A stretch of 64,000 bases of DNA from Flavobacteriaceae bacterium (GCA_013373635.1 JABXHN010000010.1:62001-126000), one strand, 5' to 3'. Positions 1 to 10,355 are shown, counted from the first letter of the stretch. Numbers and translations are program-made. The notes: generated by a model from the sequence alone, not told the origin.

Positions 1-990
1 TTATTCGACTATTTCAAGTGTTTTTATAATCGCTTCTAGTTCAAATAAAAGGTTGCGCTTGAGCTCATTTGGAGCAAAAACAAAGCCCTCGAGCACTAAT
101 ATGCGATCGTTTTTCTTGTCGTTGATAAAATAACTTACAAAGGGTCCTGCCATCGCATAGTTGTGCATTTCCCACATCCCTCTCATTTCAACAGCCGGCA
201 GTCCAGAAACTGTAACTGCTTTTACATAAGGTCTCAAGATGTTTTCGGTAAGCATATAAGTCGTTTTACCGGGGATATCTGGTCCTGGAATATTCTCACT
301 CACTACGGCATCTCTTCTAAAAATAAGGTCTCCAACTAAATCATTAGGCTGGGTAAACACGCCTGAGGGCAGTTCATATGCGATGAGGTTTAAAGTCCCT
401 TTTGGTACTGGGCGATCAAACCAAAGAAAATCATCGGTCTTTTTGCCAAGTTGATAGATCGACGGCATATTCAATCGAACTCCAAAGAGTTCTTCAAGGC
501 TTGTATCCTTACTCAGAGATCGCTTAAAGCGCTCCTGGGTCTCTGTTAGTTCAATTTCCCTAAACGCCTCTATAAACTCCTCAGAATGGTCGACAAAGGA
601 ATAGATCAACTCCTCTGTAGTTCTCCCTTTGATCACAGCAACCTGTTGGGGTGCAGCATAGACGTCTGGTCTCATATAGGCCTGAGAAATCGAATCTATT
701 TCCGCGAATAAAACCGTTCTATTTTGTTTGATGGTACCTGTAAAAATAGAGGGTGGAATATGCTGAATTTGCAGACGAGATTCCACAAGCGAAAGCCCTT
801 TGATGGGGGCGTAAAAAGAAGAGCGAATACTGTCTCCTAGAGCTGAATTCCAAAGCGCATCTTCCATTACAACTAATACCGAGTGAATGGGGCCAATGGA
901 TTTTGGCAAAAAGGTATAGTCGGGATCTGTAGTGTTCTTACAAGAGCCTAAGCTCAATAAAACAGCTAGAATGACAAGGGTTTTCTTCAT
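1..990 (-). CDS. DUF4837-type lipoprotein
   Basis: ORF with N-terminal lipobox (LLSLGSC); overall sequence resembles the Bacteroidota DUF4837 family. Confidence 0.75.
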   Translation of the reverse strand: MKKTLVILAVLLSLGSCKNTTDPDYTFLPKSIGPIHSVLVVMEDALWNSALGDSIRSSFYAPIKGLSLVESRLQIQHIPPSIFTGTIKQNRTVLFAEIDSISQAYMRPDVYAAPQQVAVIKGRTTEELIYSFVDHSEEFIEAFREIELTETQERFKRSLSKDTSLEELFGVRLNMPSIYQLGKKTDDFLWFDRPVPKGTLNLIAYELPSGVFTQPNDLVGDLIFRRDAVVSENIPGPDIPGKTTYMLTENILRPYVKAVTVSGLPAVEMRGMWEMHNYAMAGPFVSYFINDKKNDRILVLEGFVFAPNELKRNLLFELEAIIKTLEIVE

Positions 991-993
991 AGT

Positions 994-2475
994 TTAAGGT
1001 GTACAGTTACACAAAAGCACCTTGGTTCCAACAGCAATATTGGACCCCAAATGTGCATTCCACTTCTTTAAATCCTCAAAACTTATGCCATTAAATTTCT
1101 TCGAGATACTCCAGAGCGAATCTCCAGAGCGAACCGTATAGTATTTTTGATTCGAACTACTTGTTGTAGATGAGGTCGTCTTTGGAAATTTTCTCGGATA
1201 AATAAGCAGCCGTTGACCAACTTTAATGGTGTTGGAACTCAAGTTATTCCAGCGCTTAATTTGACTGACGTAAACCCCGTATTTTTCAGCAATTTTTCCT
1301 AAGAAATCACCACTTTGAACACGATATCTCAGAGGTGCTTCAGCCTCTACGAGCATCGGACTTTTGGGCTTGTTGGCTTCAAACTCAGCTGCGATTACGG
1401 AATAGATACTATCTTCGTTGGCAACAAATCGACCAAGAGCCTCGAGTGGTAATCGAAGACTAAAGTCAGAGCCTTTTACATAGGGGACAATGTCGAGTTT
1501 ATAAGACGGATTGAGTTGTTTTATTTTTTCGATATCGACTTTCGCAAGTCTCGAAACCTGTTCAAAGTTGATCCAGTTCTTAACGTGAATGGTGTCCGTT
1601 GCATAAAGCGGTGTGTCAATGGCTCTATTTTGAAATCCGAGTTCTTCCGCATATTCAAAGATGAACATACTGGCCATAAAAGCTGGAACATATCCTGCAG
1701 TTTCACGTGGTAAAAAGGGGCGTATGGCCCAAAAATCTTTCTTCCCACCGGATCTTCGAATCGCTTTATTGACGTTTCCAGGACCCGAATTATAGGCTGC
1801 TAAAGCCAGGTTCCAATCTCCAAAAATCTTATAGAGTTGCTTGAGATAGGCGACAGCTGCTTTTGTGGATTTTACAGGATCTTGACGATCGTCCACATAG
1901 TTTGAAACAGAGAGCTTGTGCATCTTACCGGTGGCATACATAAACTGCCAAAGTCCAGTGGCTCCAACTCTTGATTTAGCCTGTGGATTTAAGGCTGATT
2001 CTACAATCGCCAAATACTTGATCTCCAGAGGTAATCCAGCCGCATCTAATTCTTGTTCAAATAGTGGAAAATAATATTTTGAACGGTCTAAAACACGCTG
2101 CATCAAGTCCCTTTTATCAGTTAAAAAGGTTCGAATAACCGATTCCAATGAAGGATGGTAGGCCACATTAAAAATCGTCTTCTGATCTAATAGATCTAAA
2201 CGACTCATAATGCTGTCTTTCTTAAAATCACTGTGATCGATAGGTTCTACTAAGTCAGAAGCGATTTCTCCAAGAGGAATCATCTCTGCTACAGAAGCAA
2301 GCCAGAGACTGTCGGTATGAGCAGTCGCTAAAAGATCCTGAAAGTCTCGAGGAGTTTCTTTCTTGCTTTTAATACTGTCTTTGGGTTTTTGTTCTAAAGA
2401 AACAGCTGTTCCCTCTTGAGCGCTGACCCCCAAGAATACAAGAATGAAAAACCCAAATACAGTTATTTTTTTCAT
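994..2475 (-). CDS. Lytic transglycosylase (MltD-like) with C-terminal LysM domains
   Basis: SLT motifs (ESALNPQAKSRVGATGLWQFM, LALAAYNSGPGNV) and two LysM repeats (YRVQSGDFLGKIAEKYGV, YYTVRSGDSLWSISKKF); internal Met at 2475 preferred as start (signal peptide). Confidence 0.92.
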   Translation of the reverse strand: MKKITVFGFFILVFLGVSAQEGTAVSLEQKPKDSIKSKKETPRDFQDLLATAHTDSLWLASVAEMIPLGEIASDLVEPIDHSDFKKDSIMSRLDLLDQKTIFNVAYHPSLESVIRTFLTDKRDLMQRVLDRSKYYFPLFEQELDAAGLPLEIKYLAIVESALNPQAKSRVGATGLWQFMYATGKMHKLSVSNYVDDRQDPVKSTKAAVAYLKQLYKIFGDWNLALAAYNSGPGNVNKAIRRSGGKKDFWAIRPFLPRETAGYVPAFMASMFIFEYAEELGFQNRAIDTPLYATDTIHVKNWINFEQVSRLAKVDIEKIKQLNPSYKLDIVPYVKGSDFSLRLPLEALGRFVANEDSIYSVIAAEFEANKPKSPMLVEAEAPLRYRVQSGDFLGKIAEKYGVYVSQIKRWNNLSSNTIKVGQRLLIYPRKFPKTTSSTTSSSNQKYYTVRSGDSLWSISKKFNGISFEDLKKWNAHLGSNIAVGTKVLLCNCTP

Positions 2476-2479
2476 ATGA

Positions 2480-3676
2480 TTATGCCATTTCGTAGATCGC
2501 AGCAATCCCTGGAAGAGTTCTTCCTTCTAGGGATTCTAACATCGCTCCACCTCCAGTTGACACATAACTCACTTTGTGTTCAAATCCAAATTGTTTAACA
2601 GCCGCAACTGAGTCACCTCCACCTACAAGTGAAAAGGCTCCTGCTTTAGTTGCATCAGCAATTGAATTTCCGATATTGATGGTACCTTTTGAGAAGGTAT
2701 CCATTTCAAAAACTCCTACTGGTCCATTCCACAAAATCGTCTTAGAAGCCAATAAAACTTCTCTTGAGTGTTTTTGAGTTTCAGGTCCAGAATCCAATCC
2801 TTCCCATCCCTCTTCGATGGCATTACTTGGAAATACTCTAGTGTTGGCGTCATTGCTAAAATCATCACCAGCTACAACATCTACTGGTAAGTGAATTTGA
2901 ACACCTTTAGCCTTCGCTTGTTTTAAAATCTCAAGAGCTAATTCCATTTTATCGTCTTCACAAATAGAGTTTCCAATCGATCCTCCTTGTGCCTTAATAA
3001 AGGTATACGCCATACCTCCACCGATAATCATATGATCAACCTTGTCTAAAATGTTTTCTATAATGGTGATTTTTGAAGAAACTTTAGATCCTCCAAGGAT
3101 TGCCGTAATTGGCTTTTCTCCAGTTCTCATCACCTTTTCAATCGCGTCAATTTCCTTGGCCAAAAGACTTCCAAAACAACAGTTTCCTTTAAAGAATTGT
3201 GCGACTACAGTCGTAGAAGCATGGGCTCTATGAGCCGTTCCAAAAGCATCATTGATATAAAAATCAGCTAACTCAGAAAGTTCTTTTGCAAAAGCTTCAT
3301 CTCCAGCAGTTTCTTCCTTGTGAAATCTCAAGTTTTCCAATAATAGGATTCCTCCAGCAGCTAGTGAATCAACCGCATCTTTTGCAGTAGCCCCTACACA
3401 TTCTTCTGAAAAGACAACATTCTGTCCTAAAACCGCCTCTACTTCAGATAAAATATGCTTTAGTGAAAAATCAGGGTTTCTCTCACCGTTAGGCCTTCCT
3501 AAATGGCTCATTAAAACGGCTTTTCCTCCTCCTTTTACAACTGCGTCAATTGTTGGTTTTGCAGCAGTAATTCTATTGTTATCTGTTACTTTTTTATCCT
3601 CGTTTAATGGCACATTGAAGTCAACACGAATTAGTACTGTCTTATTGCTAAAATCAATTTCAGAAATGCTTTTCAT
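2480..3676 (-). CDS. pgk: Phosphoglycerate kinase
   Basis: RVDFNVPL, SHLGRPNG, LGGSKVSSKI, GGGDSVAA motifs. Confidence 0.97.
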   Translation of the reverse strand: MKSISEIDFSNKTVLIRVDFNVPLNEDKKVTDNNRITAAKPTIDAVVKGGGKAVLMSHLGRPNGERNPDFSLKHILSEVEAVLGQNVVFSEECVGATAKDAVDSLAAGGILLLENLRFHKEETAGDEAFAKELSELADFYINDAFGTAHRAHASTTVVAQFFKGNCCFGSLLAKEIDAIEKVMRTGEKPITAILGGSKVSSKITIIENILDKVDHMIIGGGMAYTFIKAQGGSIGNSICEDDKMELALEILKQAKAKGVQIHLPVDVVAGDDFSNDANTRVFPSNAIEEGWEGLDSGPETQKHSREVLLASKTILWNGPVGVFEMDTFSKGTINIGNSIADATKAGAFSLVGGGDSVAAVKQFGFEHKVSYVSTGGGAMLESLEGRTLPGIAAIYEMA

Positions 3677-3813
3677 AATATTTTAAATTTTTGAAATACA
3701 AATGTACTTAATTCTACCTAAAACCAACAGTTCAAATGTTAATTCTAAAATGCTCCTTTTAATTATTTAACGAACTGTAGAAGCTGATTAACCGGTCTTT
3801 GTTATATTAGCGC

Positions 3814-4965
3814 ATGCAATTTGAAGAGCTTATTGGAAATACACTTATTGCGGAGCAACTTAAAGCCTCGATTGACAAATCTAGAGTGGCTCACGCACAC
3901 CTATTCATTGGAGAAGAGGGTAGTGGGACTTTAGGAATGGCCCTGGCCTTTGCGACAGAGCTCGTATCTAGTAAGCACCAAGATCCACAACAAAGAGATT
4001 CCTGTCTAATCAAATGTTCTCATTTTAATCATCCCGATATCCACTTCGCATATCCGGTGGTTCCGACACCTGAATTTAAAAAGCCAGTCAGCGATCACTT
4101 TATAGAACAGTGGAGAAACTTCCTAATCGATCAGCCCTACGGGAATCTTTTCGACTGGTATCAGGTCTTAGGAGTTGAAAACAAACAGGGGAGAATAGGG
4201 GTCAACGAAGCCTCTGAAATTGTTAAAAAGACCTCCCTTAAATCCTATGAAGGAGGCTATAAGGTATTGATTATATGGAGGGCAGATACCATGAATACCG
4301 AGACGGCTAACAAATTGCTCAAGCTCTTAGAAGAACCTCCAAAAGACACGGTCTTTATTCTAGTTGCCGATGCCGTTGAAAATATATTACCGACGATTCG
4401 TTCTCGTTGTCAAATGAGTTTTTTCAAACGAATCTCAGAATCAGAAATTGAAGTAGCGCTTATCGATAAAGGGGTTTCCTTTGACAAGGCAAAAGAACTC
4501 GCTCATAGGGCCCATGGAGATCTCAACAAGGCTTTTGATTTGATTCACAATACTTCAGAAGACCAGGTCTTTGCCAGGTGGTTTGTGCATTGGGTTCGAA
4601 CGGCATTTAAAGCCAAAGGAAACAAAGCTGCTGTACACGATTTGTTGATGTGGGCTACAGAAGTGTCAAAAACAGGAAGAGAAACCCAAAAGAATTTTTT
4701 GAATTACGCTTTAAGAATGATGCGTCAAGCCCTTATGGCCAACTACGGTGTCGATAAATTGTGTTTTATGAAGGTGGAAGTTGACGGTTTTGACTTCGAC
4801 AAATTCGCTGTTTATGTTCACGAAAACAATATTGAGTTAATCGTCGAGGCGCTTGAAAAGGCCATGTATCACATCGAAAGAAATGGAAATTCTAAAATCA
4901 TACTAACCGATATGGCTCTGGAGCTCACAAGATATATTCATAAAAAACCAACTGGTATAAAATGA
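3814..4965 (+). CDS. holB: DNA polymerase III delta' subunit (HolB-like ATPase)
   Basis: RVAHAHLFIGEEGSG, NKLLKLLEEPPKDTVFIL and RSRCQ motifs of the clamp-loader delta' family. Confidence 0.9.
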   Translation: MQFEELIGNTLIAEQLKASIDKSRVAHAHLFIGEEGSGTLGMALAFATELVSSKHQDPQQRDSCLIKCSHFNHPDIHFAYPVVPTPEFKKPVSDHFIEQWRNFLIDQPYGNLFDWYQVLGVENKQGRIGVNEASEIVKKTSLKSYEGGYKVLIIWRADTMNTETANKLLKLLEEPPKDTVFILVADAVENILPTIRSRCQMSFFKRISESEIEVALIDKGVSFDKAKELAHRAHGDLNKAFDLIHNTSEDQVFARWFVHWVRTAFKAKGNKAAVHDLLMWATEVSKTGRETQKNFLNYALRMMRQALMANYGVDKLCFMKVEVDGFDFDKFAVYVHENNIELIVEALEKAMYHIERNGNSKIILTDMALELTRYIHKKPTGIK

Positions 4966-5357
4966 TAAGTTCCACGGCAGTTACACTTTTGTCATTGAGC
5001 TTACTAATCACATTTGTCTTTAGTATTGGTGAAAAAATAGTAGACATTTCATCGTATCAAAATTGGCTAAAAGAACATTTCAAAAACACCTTTGTTCTTC
5101 CCGTTCTCAATCTTCTATTCTATTTAATTATCATCCTGGAATTGATCAGCAGTGTGTTATTGCTCTATGGTCTCTATGAACTAATTCGATTTGAGAATTT
5201 TCAATTTGTTTATCTCGGAGGTATTGCTTCGTTTATATGTTTTTTGATCTTACTCATCGGACAACGAATTGCAAAAGATTATCAGTCCTCTGCAAATTTG
5301 ATGATCTATATTTTAGTTTCCATAGCAAGCATCTATCTATCAGAAATGGCTCTTTAA
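4962..5357 (+). CDS. DoxX-like integral membrane protein
   Basis: Four hydrophobic segments plus LIGQRIAKDYQSSANL typical of DoxX-like proteins; overlaps holB by 4 nt. Confidence 0.65.
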   Translation: MISSTAVTLLSLSLLITFVFSIGEKIVDISSYQNWLKEHFKNTFVLPVLNLLFYLIIILELISSVLLLYGLYELIRFENFQFVYLGGIASFICFLILLIGQRIAKDYQSSANLMIYILVSIASIYLSEMAL

Positions 5358-5501
5358 ACAACTATAAGCGTTTCTTATAGTAAAACACATAATTAATAAT
5401 CAATTTTTATCAAAACAGGCTTCAAATAAAGCCCTCTAAGCGACTTTTGAAAAATTGGAGGGTAAATCCTTTTATTTAAAAAATTAAAAAAGCTGTGGTC
5501 T

Positions 5502-6344
5502 TTATTTCACCTTTTTGGGCTTTTGAAGGATGTAAAGTTGGGAAGAATGCTCCTTTTTTAAGAATCCTACAGCATTGGAAAGAAATCCAATAAAGATTCC
5601 CTTAATGAATGGGATTTTGGACCCTTTGTTTTTTTCTGATAAATAGCTCACATAAAAAGAATCAAAAAGCATGGGTTGGATCTTACGAACTTTAAAATTA
5701 AATTCTTGAGCGAGAATATGAATTGATTCTTTTGAAAAATGATAAGCGTGTCTTGGAACATCATAGGCGGCCCAAAAAGAATTATAATAAGTTGCGTCCC
5801 AAGAATTGTAATTAGGTAATGCTAAAATCAAATAGCCCTCCTCTTCTAAAAGAGCGGTCAATTGCGTAAGGACTTCTTTGTAATTTGGAATGTGTTCTAA
5901 AACATGCCAGAGACTTATCGCTGAAAATTTTTGTGTGCTAAGCTCTTCTAATGAAGAATAAAGTTTAATATTAAATTGCTCCGCCTGCTTACGTGCAAAT
6001 GAACTCGGTTCAACTCCAAAAGCACTCCAGTTTTTCATTATGAGTTTGGAAACTAAAAAGCCATTTCCAGCTCCGTAATCTAAAACAGAAGAGGAAGAGT
6101 CAACTAGTTTTTGAAACAATTTAATTTTTCGAGAGCTTGTATAGTTTTTGACTATTTGATAAACGGAACTTACCAATCCTTTAGCTTCGTTTTGATGAGA
6201 GATGTATTCCTCCTGTGGATAATACTTTTCAATATTAGATGGAAAAGGAGTTGTGCTTAATAGTTTATAATGAGCGTCGTATTCCAAGCTGAAGTCTTCT
6301 AAACTACAGCTAAAATCTTTTACTTTAAGTGGGAATCTGCTCAT
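5502..6344 (-). CDS. Class I SAM-dependent methyltransferase
   Basis: VLDYGAGNGFLVSKL SAM-binding motif, SLWHVLEHIPNYKEVL. Confidence 0.88.
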   Translation of the reverse strand: MSRFPLKVKDFSCSLEDFSLEYDAHYKLLSTTPFPSNIEKYYPQEEYISHQNEAKGLVSSVYQIVKNYTSSRKIKLFQKLVDSSSSVLDYGAGNGFLVSKLIMKNWSAFGVEPSSFARKQAEQFNIKLYSSLEELSTQKFSAISLWHVLEHIPNYKEVLTQLTALLEEEGYLILALPNYNSWDATYYNSFWAAYDVPRHAYHFSKESIHILAQEFNFKVRKIQPMLFDSFYVSYLSEKNKGSKIPFIKGIFIGFLSNAVGFLKKEHSSQLYILQKPKKVK

Positions 6345-6368
6345 AATTTGAATATAAAAAAACCAATA

Positions 6369-6384
6369 TGTTCCACGTGGAACA
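6369..6384. promoter_or_regulatory. parS centromere-like site (ParB binding), perfect 16-bp palindrome TGTTCCACGTGGAACA
   Basis: Exact self-complementary match to the widely conserved ParB parS palindrome; lies between mnmG and the methyltransferase gene. Confidence 0.9.
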
Positions 6385-6390
6385 ATTTGA

Positions 6391-8259
6391 TTATCTTCCT
6401 AAAGCTACCAATAAAACACTTATGTCTGATGGAGAAACGCCACTGATTCGAGAAGCCTGTGCGATACTTACTGGTTGTATTGACTTTAGTTTTTCGCGAG
6501 CTTCAAAAGACAAAGATTTTAATTTTGAATAGTCAAAGTGTTCAGGAATTTTAACGTATTCCAAGCGGTGTAATTTATCAGCATTGTTCTTTTCCTTTTC
6601 AATGTATCCAGCATATTTGACTTGAATTTCTGCTTGTTCTAAAACCTCTACGTCTAGGTTATTTTCGTCAATATAAGAAGCAACTACATCTAACTTTCTA
6701 AGGTGTTCCAAGCTTACTTTTGGGCGAGAAAAAACTTTAAATAGTTTTCCCCCTTGCTTTACTGTAGCAGAACCAACCTCTTCTAAAATTGGATTGATTT
6801 GCTCTGGTGTAACAGAAGTTTCTTTAAAGAATTCTACAAACCCTAGAGATTCTTTCATCTTTTGCTCCATTCGGATCATACGATCTTGTTTTGCAATACC
6901 TAATTTATAGGCGCGGGCAGTTAGTCTGAAATCCGCATTGTCTTGGCGAAGTAAGGTTCTGTATTCCGCCCTAGAGGTAAACATACGATAAGGCTCTTCA
7001 GTTCCCTTGGTGATTAGATCATCAATCAAAACTCCAATATAGGCTTCGTCCCTTTGAAGCACAAAGGACTCCTCTTCGTTGATTTTTAAATGGGCATTAA
7101 TTCCGGCCATTAGACCTTGTGCTGCTGCTTCTTCATAGCCGGTGGTTCCATTGATTTGTCCTGCAAAAAATAGGTTGGAAATTAATTTAGTTTCCAAGCT
7201 GTGCTTTAATTGAGTAGGAGGGAAGTAGTCGTATTCGATGGCATAACCTGGTCTAAAAAACTTAACTTTTTCAAAGCCTTTTACAGAACGCAACGCCTTA
7301 AATTGAACATCTTCTGGAAGTGAAGTTGAGAATCCATTTACATACACTTCGACAGTATTCCACCCTTCTGGTTCAACAAAAATTTGATGAGCATCTTTAT
7401 CAGCAAAACGATTGATCTTGTCTTCAATAGAAGGACAATAACGAGGTCCTAAAGATTTGATTCTACCATTAAACATTGGAGATCGATCAAAACCTTCTTT
7501 TAAAAGATTGTGTACCTCAATAGAAGTATGCGTCATATAACAATCCAATTGGCGCTCCAAGGACTTAGTGTTTGTATAAGAAAATTTTGCAGGGATTGAA
7601 TCTCCTGGTTGAGGTATCATCAAATCGTAATTCAAGGATCTGCCATCAACTCTTGGTGGAGTACCTGTTTTCATTCTTCCAGAATCAAAACCTAAATCAA
7701 CTAATTGCTCGGTAATTCCTGTTGCTGCTTTTTCACCAGCACGTCCTCCTCCAAATTGCTTTTCTCCAATATGAATAAGGCCATTTAAAAAAGTACCATT
7801 AGTTAGAATTACAGCATCAGCTTCAATGGAAATTCCAAGGGATGTTTTAACTCCACATACTTTAGAATCTCTGATGATTAACTCATTGACCATGTCTTGA
7901 TAAAAATCGACGTTGGGTGTTTGCTCTAACATCAATCGCCAGTGCTCTGCAAAAAGCATGCGATCGTTTTGAGTTCTTGGACTCCACATCGCAGGACCTT
8001 TTGATTTATTGAGCATCTTAAATTGTATGGCTGAAGTATCAGATACAATTCCGCTATATCCTCCTAAGGCATCAATTTCACGAACTATTTGTCCTTTAGC
8101 AATTCCGCCCATAGCAGGATTACATGACATTTGAGCAATATTTTGCAATTGCATAGTCACTAATAGGGTAGAGGAACCCATATTAGCTGCCGCAGCTGCT
8201 GCTTCTGCACCCGCGTGTCCTCCACCTACAACTATTACATCGTACTTTTTATCGAACAT
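6391..8259 (-). CDS. mnmG: tRNA uridine-5-carboxymethylaminomethyl modification enzyme MnmG (GidA)
   Basis: VVGGGHAGAEAAAAAA FAD motif, CNPAMGGIAKGQIVREIDALGG, MKTGTPPRVDGRS. Confidence 0.97.
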   Translation of the reverse strand: MFDKKYDVIVVGGGHAGAEAAAAAANMGSSTLLVTMQLQNIAQMSCNPAMGGIAKGQIVREIDALGGYSGIVSDTSAIQFKMLNKSKGPAMWSPRTQNDRMLFAEHWRLMLEQTPNVDFYQDMVNELIIRDSKVCGVKTSLGISIEADAVILTNGTFLNGLIHIGEKQFGGGRAGEKAATGITEQLVDLGFDSGRMKTGTPPRVDGRSLNYDLMIPQPGDSIPAKFSYTNTKSLERQLDCYMTHTSIEVHNLLKEGFDRSPMFNGRIKSLGPRYCPSIEDKINRFADKDAHQIFVEPEGWNTVEVYVNGFSTSLPEDVQFKALRSVKGFEKVKFFRPGYAIEYDYFPPTQLKHSLETKLISNLFFAGQINGTTGYEEAAAQGLMAGINAHLKINEEESFVLQRDEAYIGVLIDDLITKGTEEPYRMFTSRAEYRTLLRQDNADFRLTARAYKLGIAKQDRMIRMEQKMKESLGFVEFFKETSVTPEQINPILEEVGSATVKQGGKLFKVFSRPKVSLEHLRKLDVVASYIDENNLDVEVLEQAEIQVKYAGYIEKEKNNADKLHRLEYVKIPEHFDYSKLKSLSFEAREKLKSIQPVSIAQASRISGVSPSDISVLLVALGR

Positions 8260-8262
8260 AAT

Positions 8263-8682
8263 TTAGTGTTCCACGTGGAACATTTTAAGTTTTTCGTCTT
8301 CCTTTAGAGTCATCAATTCTTGTTCTTCATCCGTCTTGTCATTGTAATTCATTAAATGAAGTAGGCCGTGAACCATGACTCTGAGTAGCTCATTTTCAAA
8401 TGAAACATTGAAAACTACTGCATTTTCCTTAACGCGATCAACAGAAATAAAGATATCTCCTGAAACTATCTCATTTTCAACATAATTAAAGGTTATTATA
8501 TCTGTTAAAGTATTGTGATTCAAATACTTAACATTCATTTCATAGAGTTCTTCATCCGAAACAAACACATAATTTAAATCTGCTATCTCAAAATTCTCAG
8601 ATTTAGCTACATTTTGCAACCACAGGCTGATTTCATCAGCTTGTGTTAAGTCAAAATCAGTATTATAAGAATATTCGATCAC
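8263..8682 (-). CDS. ybeY: rRNA maturation RNase YbeY
   Basis: VHGLLHLMNYND (HGxLHLxxYDH-type zinc motif). Confidence 0.93.
   Translation of the reverse strand: MIEYSYNTDFDLTQADEISLWLQNVAKSENFEIADLNYVFVSDEELYEMNVKYLNHNTLTDIITFNYVENEIVSGDIFISVDRVKENAVVFNVSFENELLRVMVHGLLHLMNYNDKTDEEQELMTLKEDEKLKMFHVEH
8267..8282. promoter_or_regulatory. parS centromere-like site, second perfect copy of TGTTCCACGTGGAACA, embedded in the 3' end of ybeY
   Basis: Identical 16-bp palindrome; on the minus strand it encodes the terminal FHVEH of YbeY. Confidence 0.9.
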
Positions 8683-8774
8683 CTTTAAGTATATTGTGAT
8701 TGCAAAGATACAAAATTACTGTTGCTGAAATACTTCTTCAGTGTCATTAGGCCTTCTTAGTAAACAATAGTAAT

Positions 8775-8782
8775 TATATTTG
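8775..8782 (+). promoter_or_regulatory. Bacteroidota -7 element TATATTTG upstream of gltX
   Basis: Perfect TAnnTTTG 18 nt before the gltX ATG. Confidence 0.55.
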
Positions 8783-8799
8783 CAAAGTAAAACTAAAAG

Positions 8800-10305
8800 A
8801 TGAAAGATCAAGTACGCGTAAGATTTGCACCAAGTCCAACTGGCCCCTTACATATTGGAGGGGTGAGAACTGCATTATTCAATTATCTATTTGCAAAGAA
8901 TAAGGGTGGTACATTTATCCTTAGAATTGAAGATACTGATCAAACTAGATTTGTTGAGGGCGCAGAAGATTATATAGTAGAAAGTTTAAACTGGTGTGGA
9001 ATTCCTTTTGATGAGGGCCCAGGAAAAGATGGGGGATTTGGTCCCTATCGCCAAAGTGAGCGCAAAGCACTTTACAAGGATTACGCTCAACAACTGATCG
9101 ATAATGGTAGTGCTTATTACGCCTTTGATACTCCAGAAGAATTAGACCAACTTCGGAAGGAAGCAGAGGAAAACAAATCTACATTTACCTATAATTCATT
9201 TAATAGAGAGGGCTTAAACAACTCTTTGAATTTGTCAAAAGAAGAAGTTGAAGTAAAATTGAATTCAAATACTCCTTTTGTGATTCGTTTTAAGACACCA
9301 TCAAACACTCAAATAAGTACACAAGATTTGATTCGAGGACATGTGGTTTTTAATACCAACACCTTGGACGATAAAGTGCTTTACAAGTCTGATGGAATGC
9401 CAACCTATCATTTGGCTAATATTGTAGATGATCATTTGATGAATATTTCTCATGTTATCAGAGGAGAAGAATGGTTGCCATCACTTCCTTTACATATACA
9501 ACTCTATCAAGCCTTTGGTTGGGATATACCTGAGTTTGCTCACTTACCGCTTATTATGAAGCCTGTTGGAAAAGGGAAACTCTCTAAAAGAGATGGAGAT
9601 AAAATGGGCTTCCCTGTATTTCCATTGGCGTGGAATGATTCCACAGGTTATAGAGAGGAAGGATTCGAACCAGAAGCAGTCATCAACTTTTTAGCGCTCT
9701 TAGGCTGGAATCCTGGTGATGAAAGAGAAGTCTTTAGCCTTGGTGAATTGGTACAGCTTTTTGATCTATCAAGAGTCAATAAATCAGGTGCTCGTTTCGA
9801 TCCTGAAAAGAATAAATGGTTTAACCAACAACAATTGCAACTCAAATCAGAGGGAGAACTACTAGAAGGATTTAAACAGCTTTTAGCGGCTCATCAATTA
9901 TCTAGTTCCTATTCTGATCAAGAATTAGCAAAGATTATTTCGCTTGTAAAAGAGCGTGCTGTTTTTGCAAAAGATTTATTGGAGCTATCTGATTATTTCT
10001 TTGTAGCTCCTGAATCTTATGATGAAAAAAATCTTAAAAAACAGTGGAAGGAGCAGAGCCCGGAAATCATGAAAGAACTTATTGAATTATGGAATTCTAT
10101 CGAGTCTTTTGATTCTGCCTCTCTAGAAGAAGAAACTAAAAAATGGATCGAAGCAAAGGCCTATTCTTTTGGTCAGGTCATGCCGCCTCTTCGATTGGTG
10201 TTGGTTGGTGCTCTAAAGGGTCCTCATCTTTTTGATATCGCTGCGCTGATTGGTAAACAAGACTCTATTTCAAGGATTGAAACAGCCTTAAAACGTTTGT
10301 CTTAA
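8800..10305 (+). CDS. gltX: Glutamyl-tRNA synthetase
   Basis: FAPSPTGPLHIGGVRTALFN (HIGH) and GKLSKRDG (KMSKS-type) motifs. Confidence 0.97.
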   Translation: MKDQVRVRFAPSPTGPLHIGGVRTALFNYLFAKNKGGTFILRIEDTDQTRFVEGAEDYIVESLNWCGIPFDEGPGKDGGFGPYRQSERKALYKDYAQQLIDNGSAYYAFDTPEELDQLRKEAEENKSTFTYNSFNREGLNNSLNLSKEEVEVKLNSNTPFVIRFKTPSNTQISTQDLIRGHVVFNTNTLDDKVLYKSDGMPTYHLANIVDDHLMNISHVIRGEEWLPSLPLHIQLYQAFGWDIPEFAHLPLIMKPVGKGKLSKRDGDKMGFPVFPLAWNDSTGYREEGFEPEAVINFLALLGWNPGDEREVFSLGELVQLFDLSRVNKSGARFDPEKNKWFNQQQLQLKSEGELLEGFKQLLAAHQLSSSYSDQELAKIISLVKERAVFAKDLLELSDYFFVAPESYDEKNLKKQWKEQSPEIMKELIELWNSIESFDSASLEEETKKWIEAKAYSFGQVMPPLRLVLVGALKGPHLFDIAALIGKQDSISRIETALKRLS

Positions 10306-10355
10306 ACCCTTTCTTTTAATAGGCTTTTTTCGTAACTTGATAAGAAAATATCAAG

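Noticed and set aside
1699-1714. AGTTTCACGTGGTAAA, a parS-like sequence
   Set aside because: Three mismatches to the perfect palindrome, not self-complementary, and inside the MltD-like coding sequence; other CACGTG cores at 18963, 26363 and 27471 also lack palindromic flanks
5362-5380. CTATAAG-CGTTT-CTTATAG hairpin
   Set aside because: AT-rich 7-bp stem without a downstream T-run; not a convincing terminator or operator
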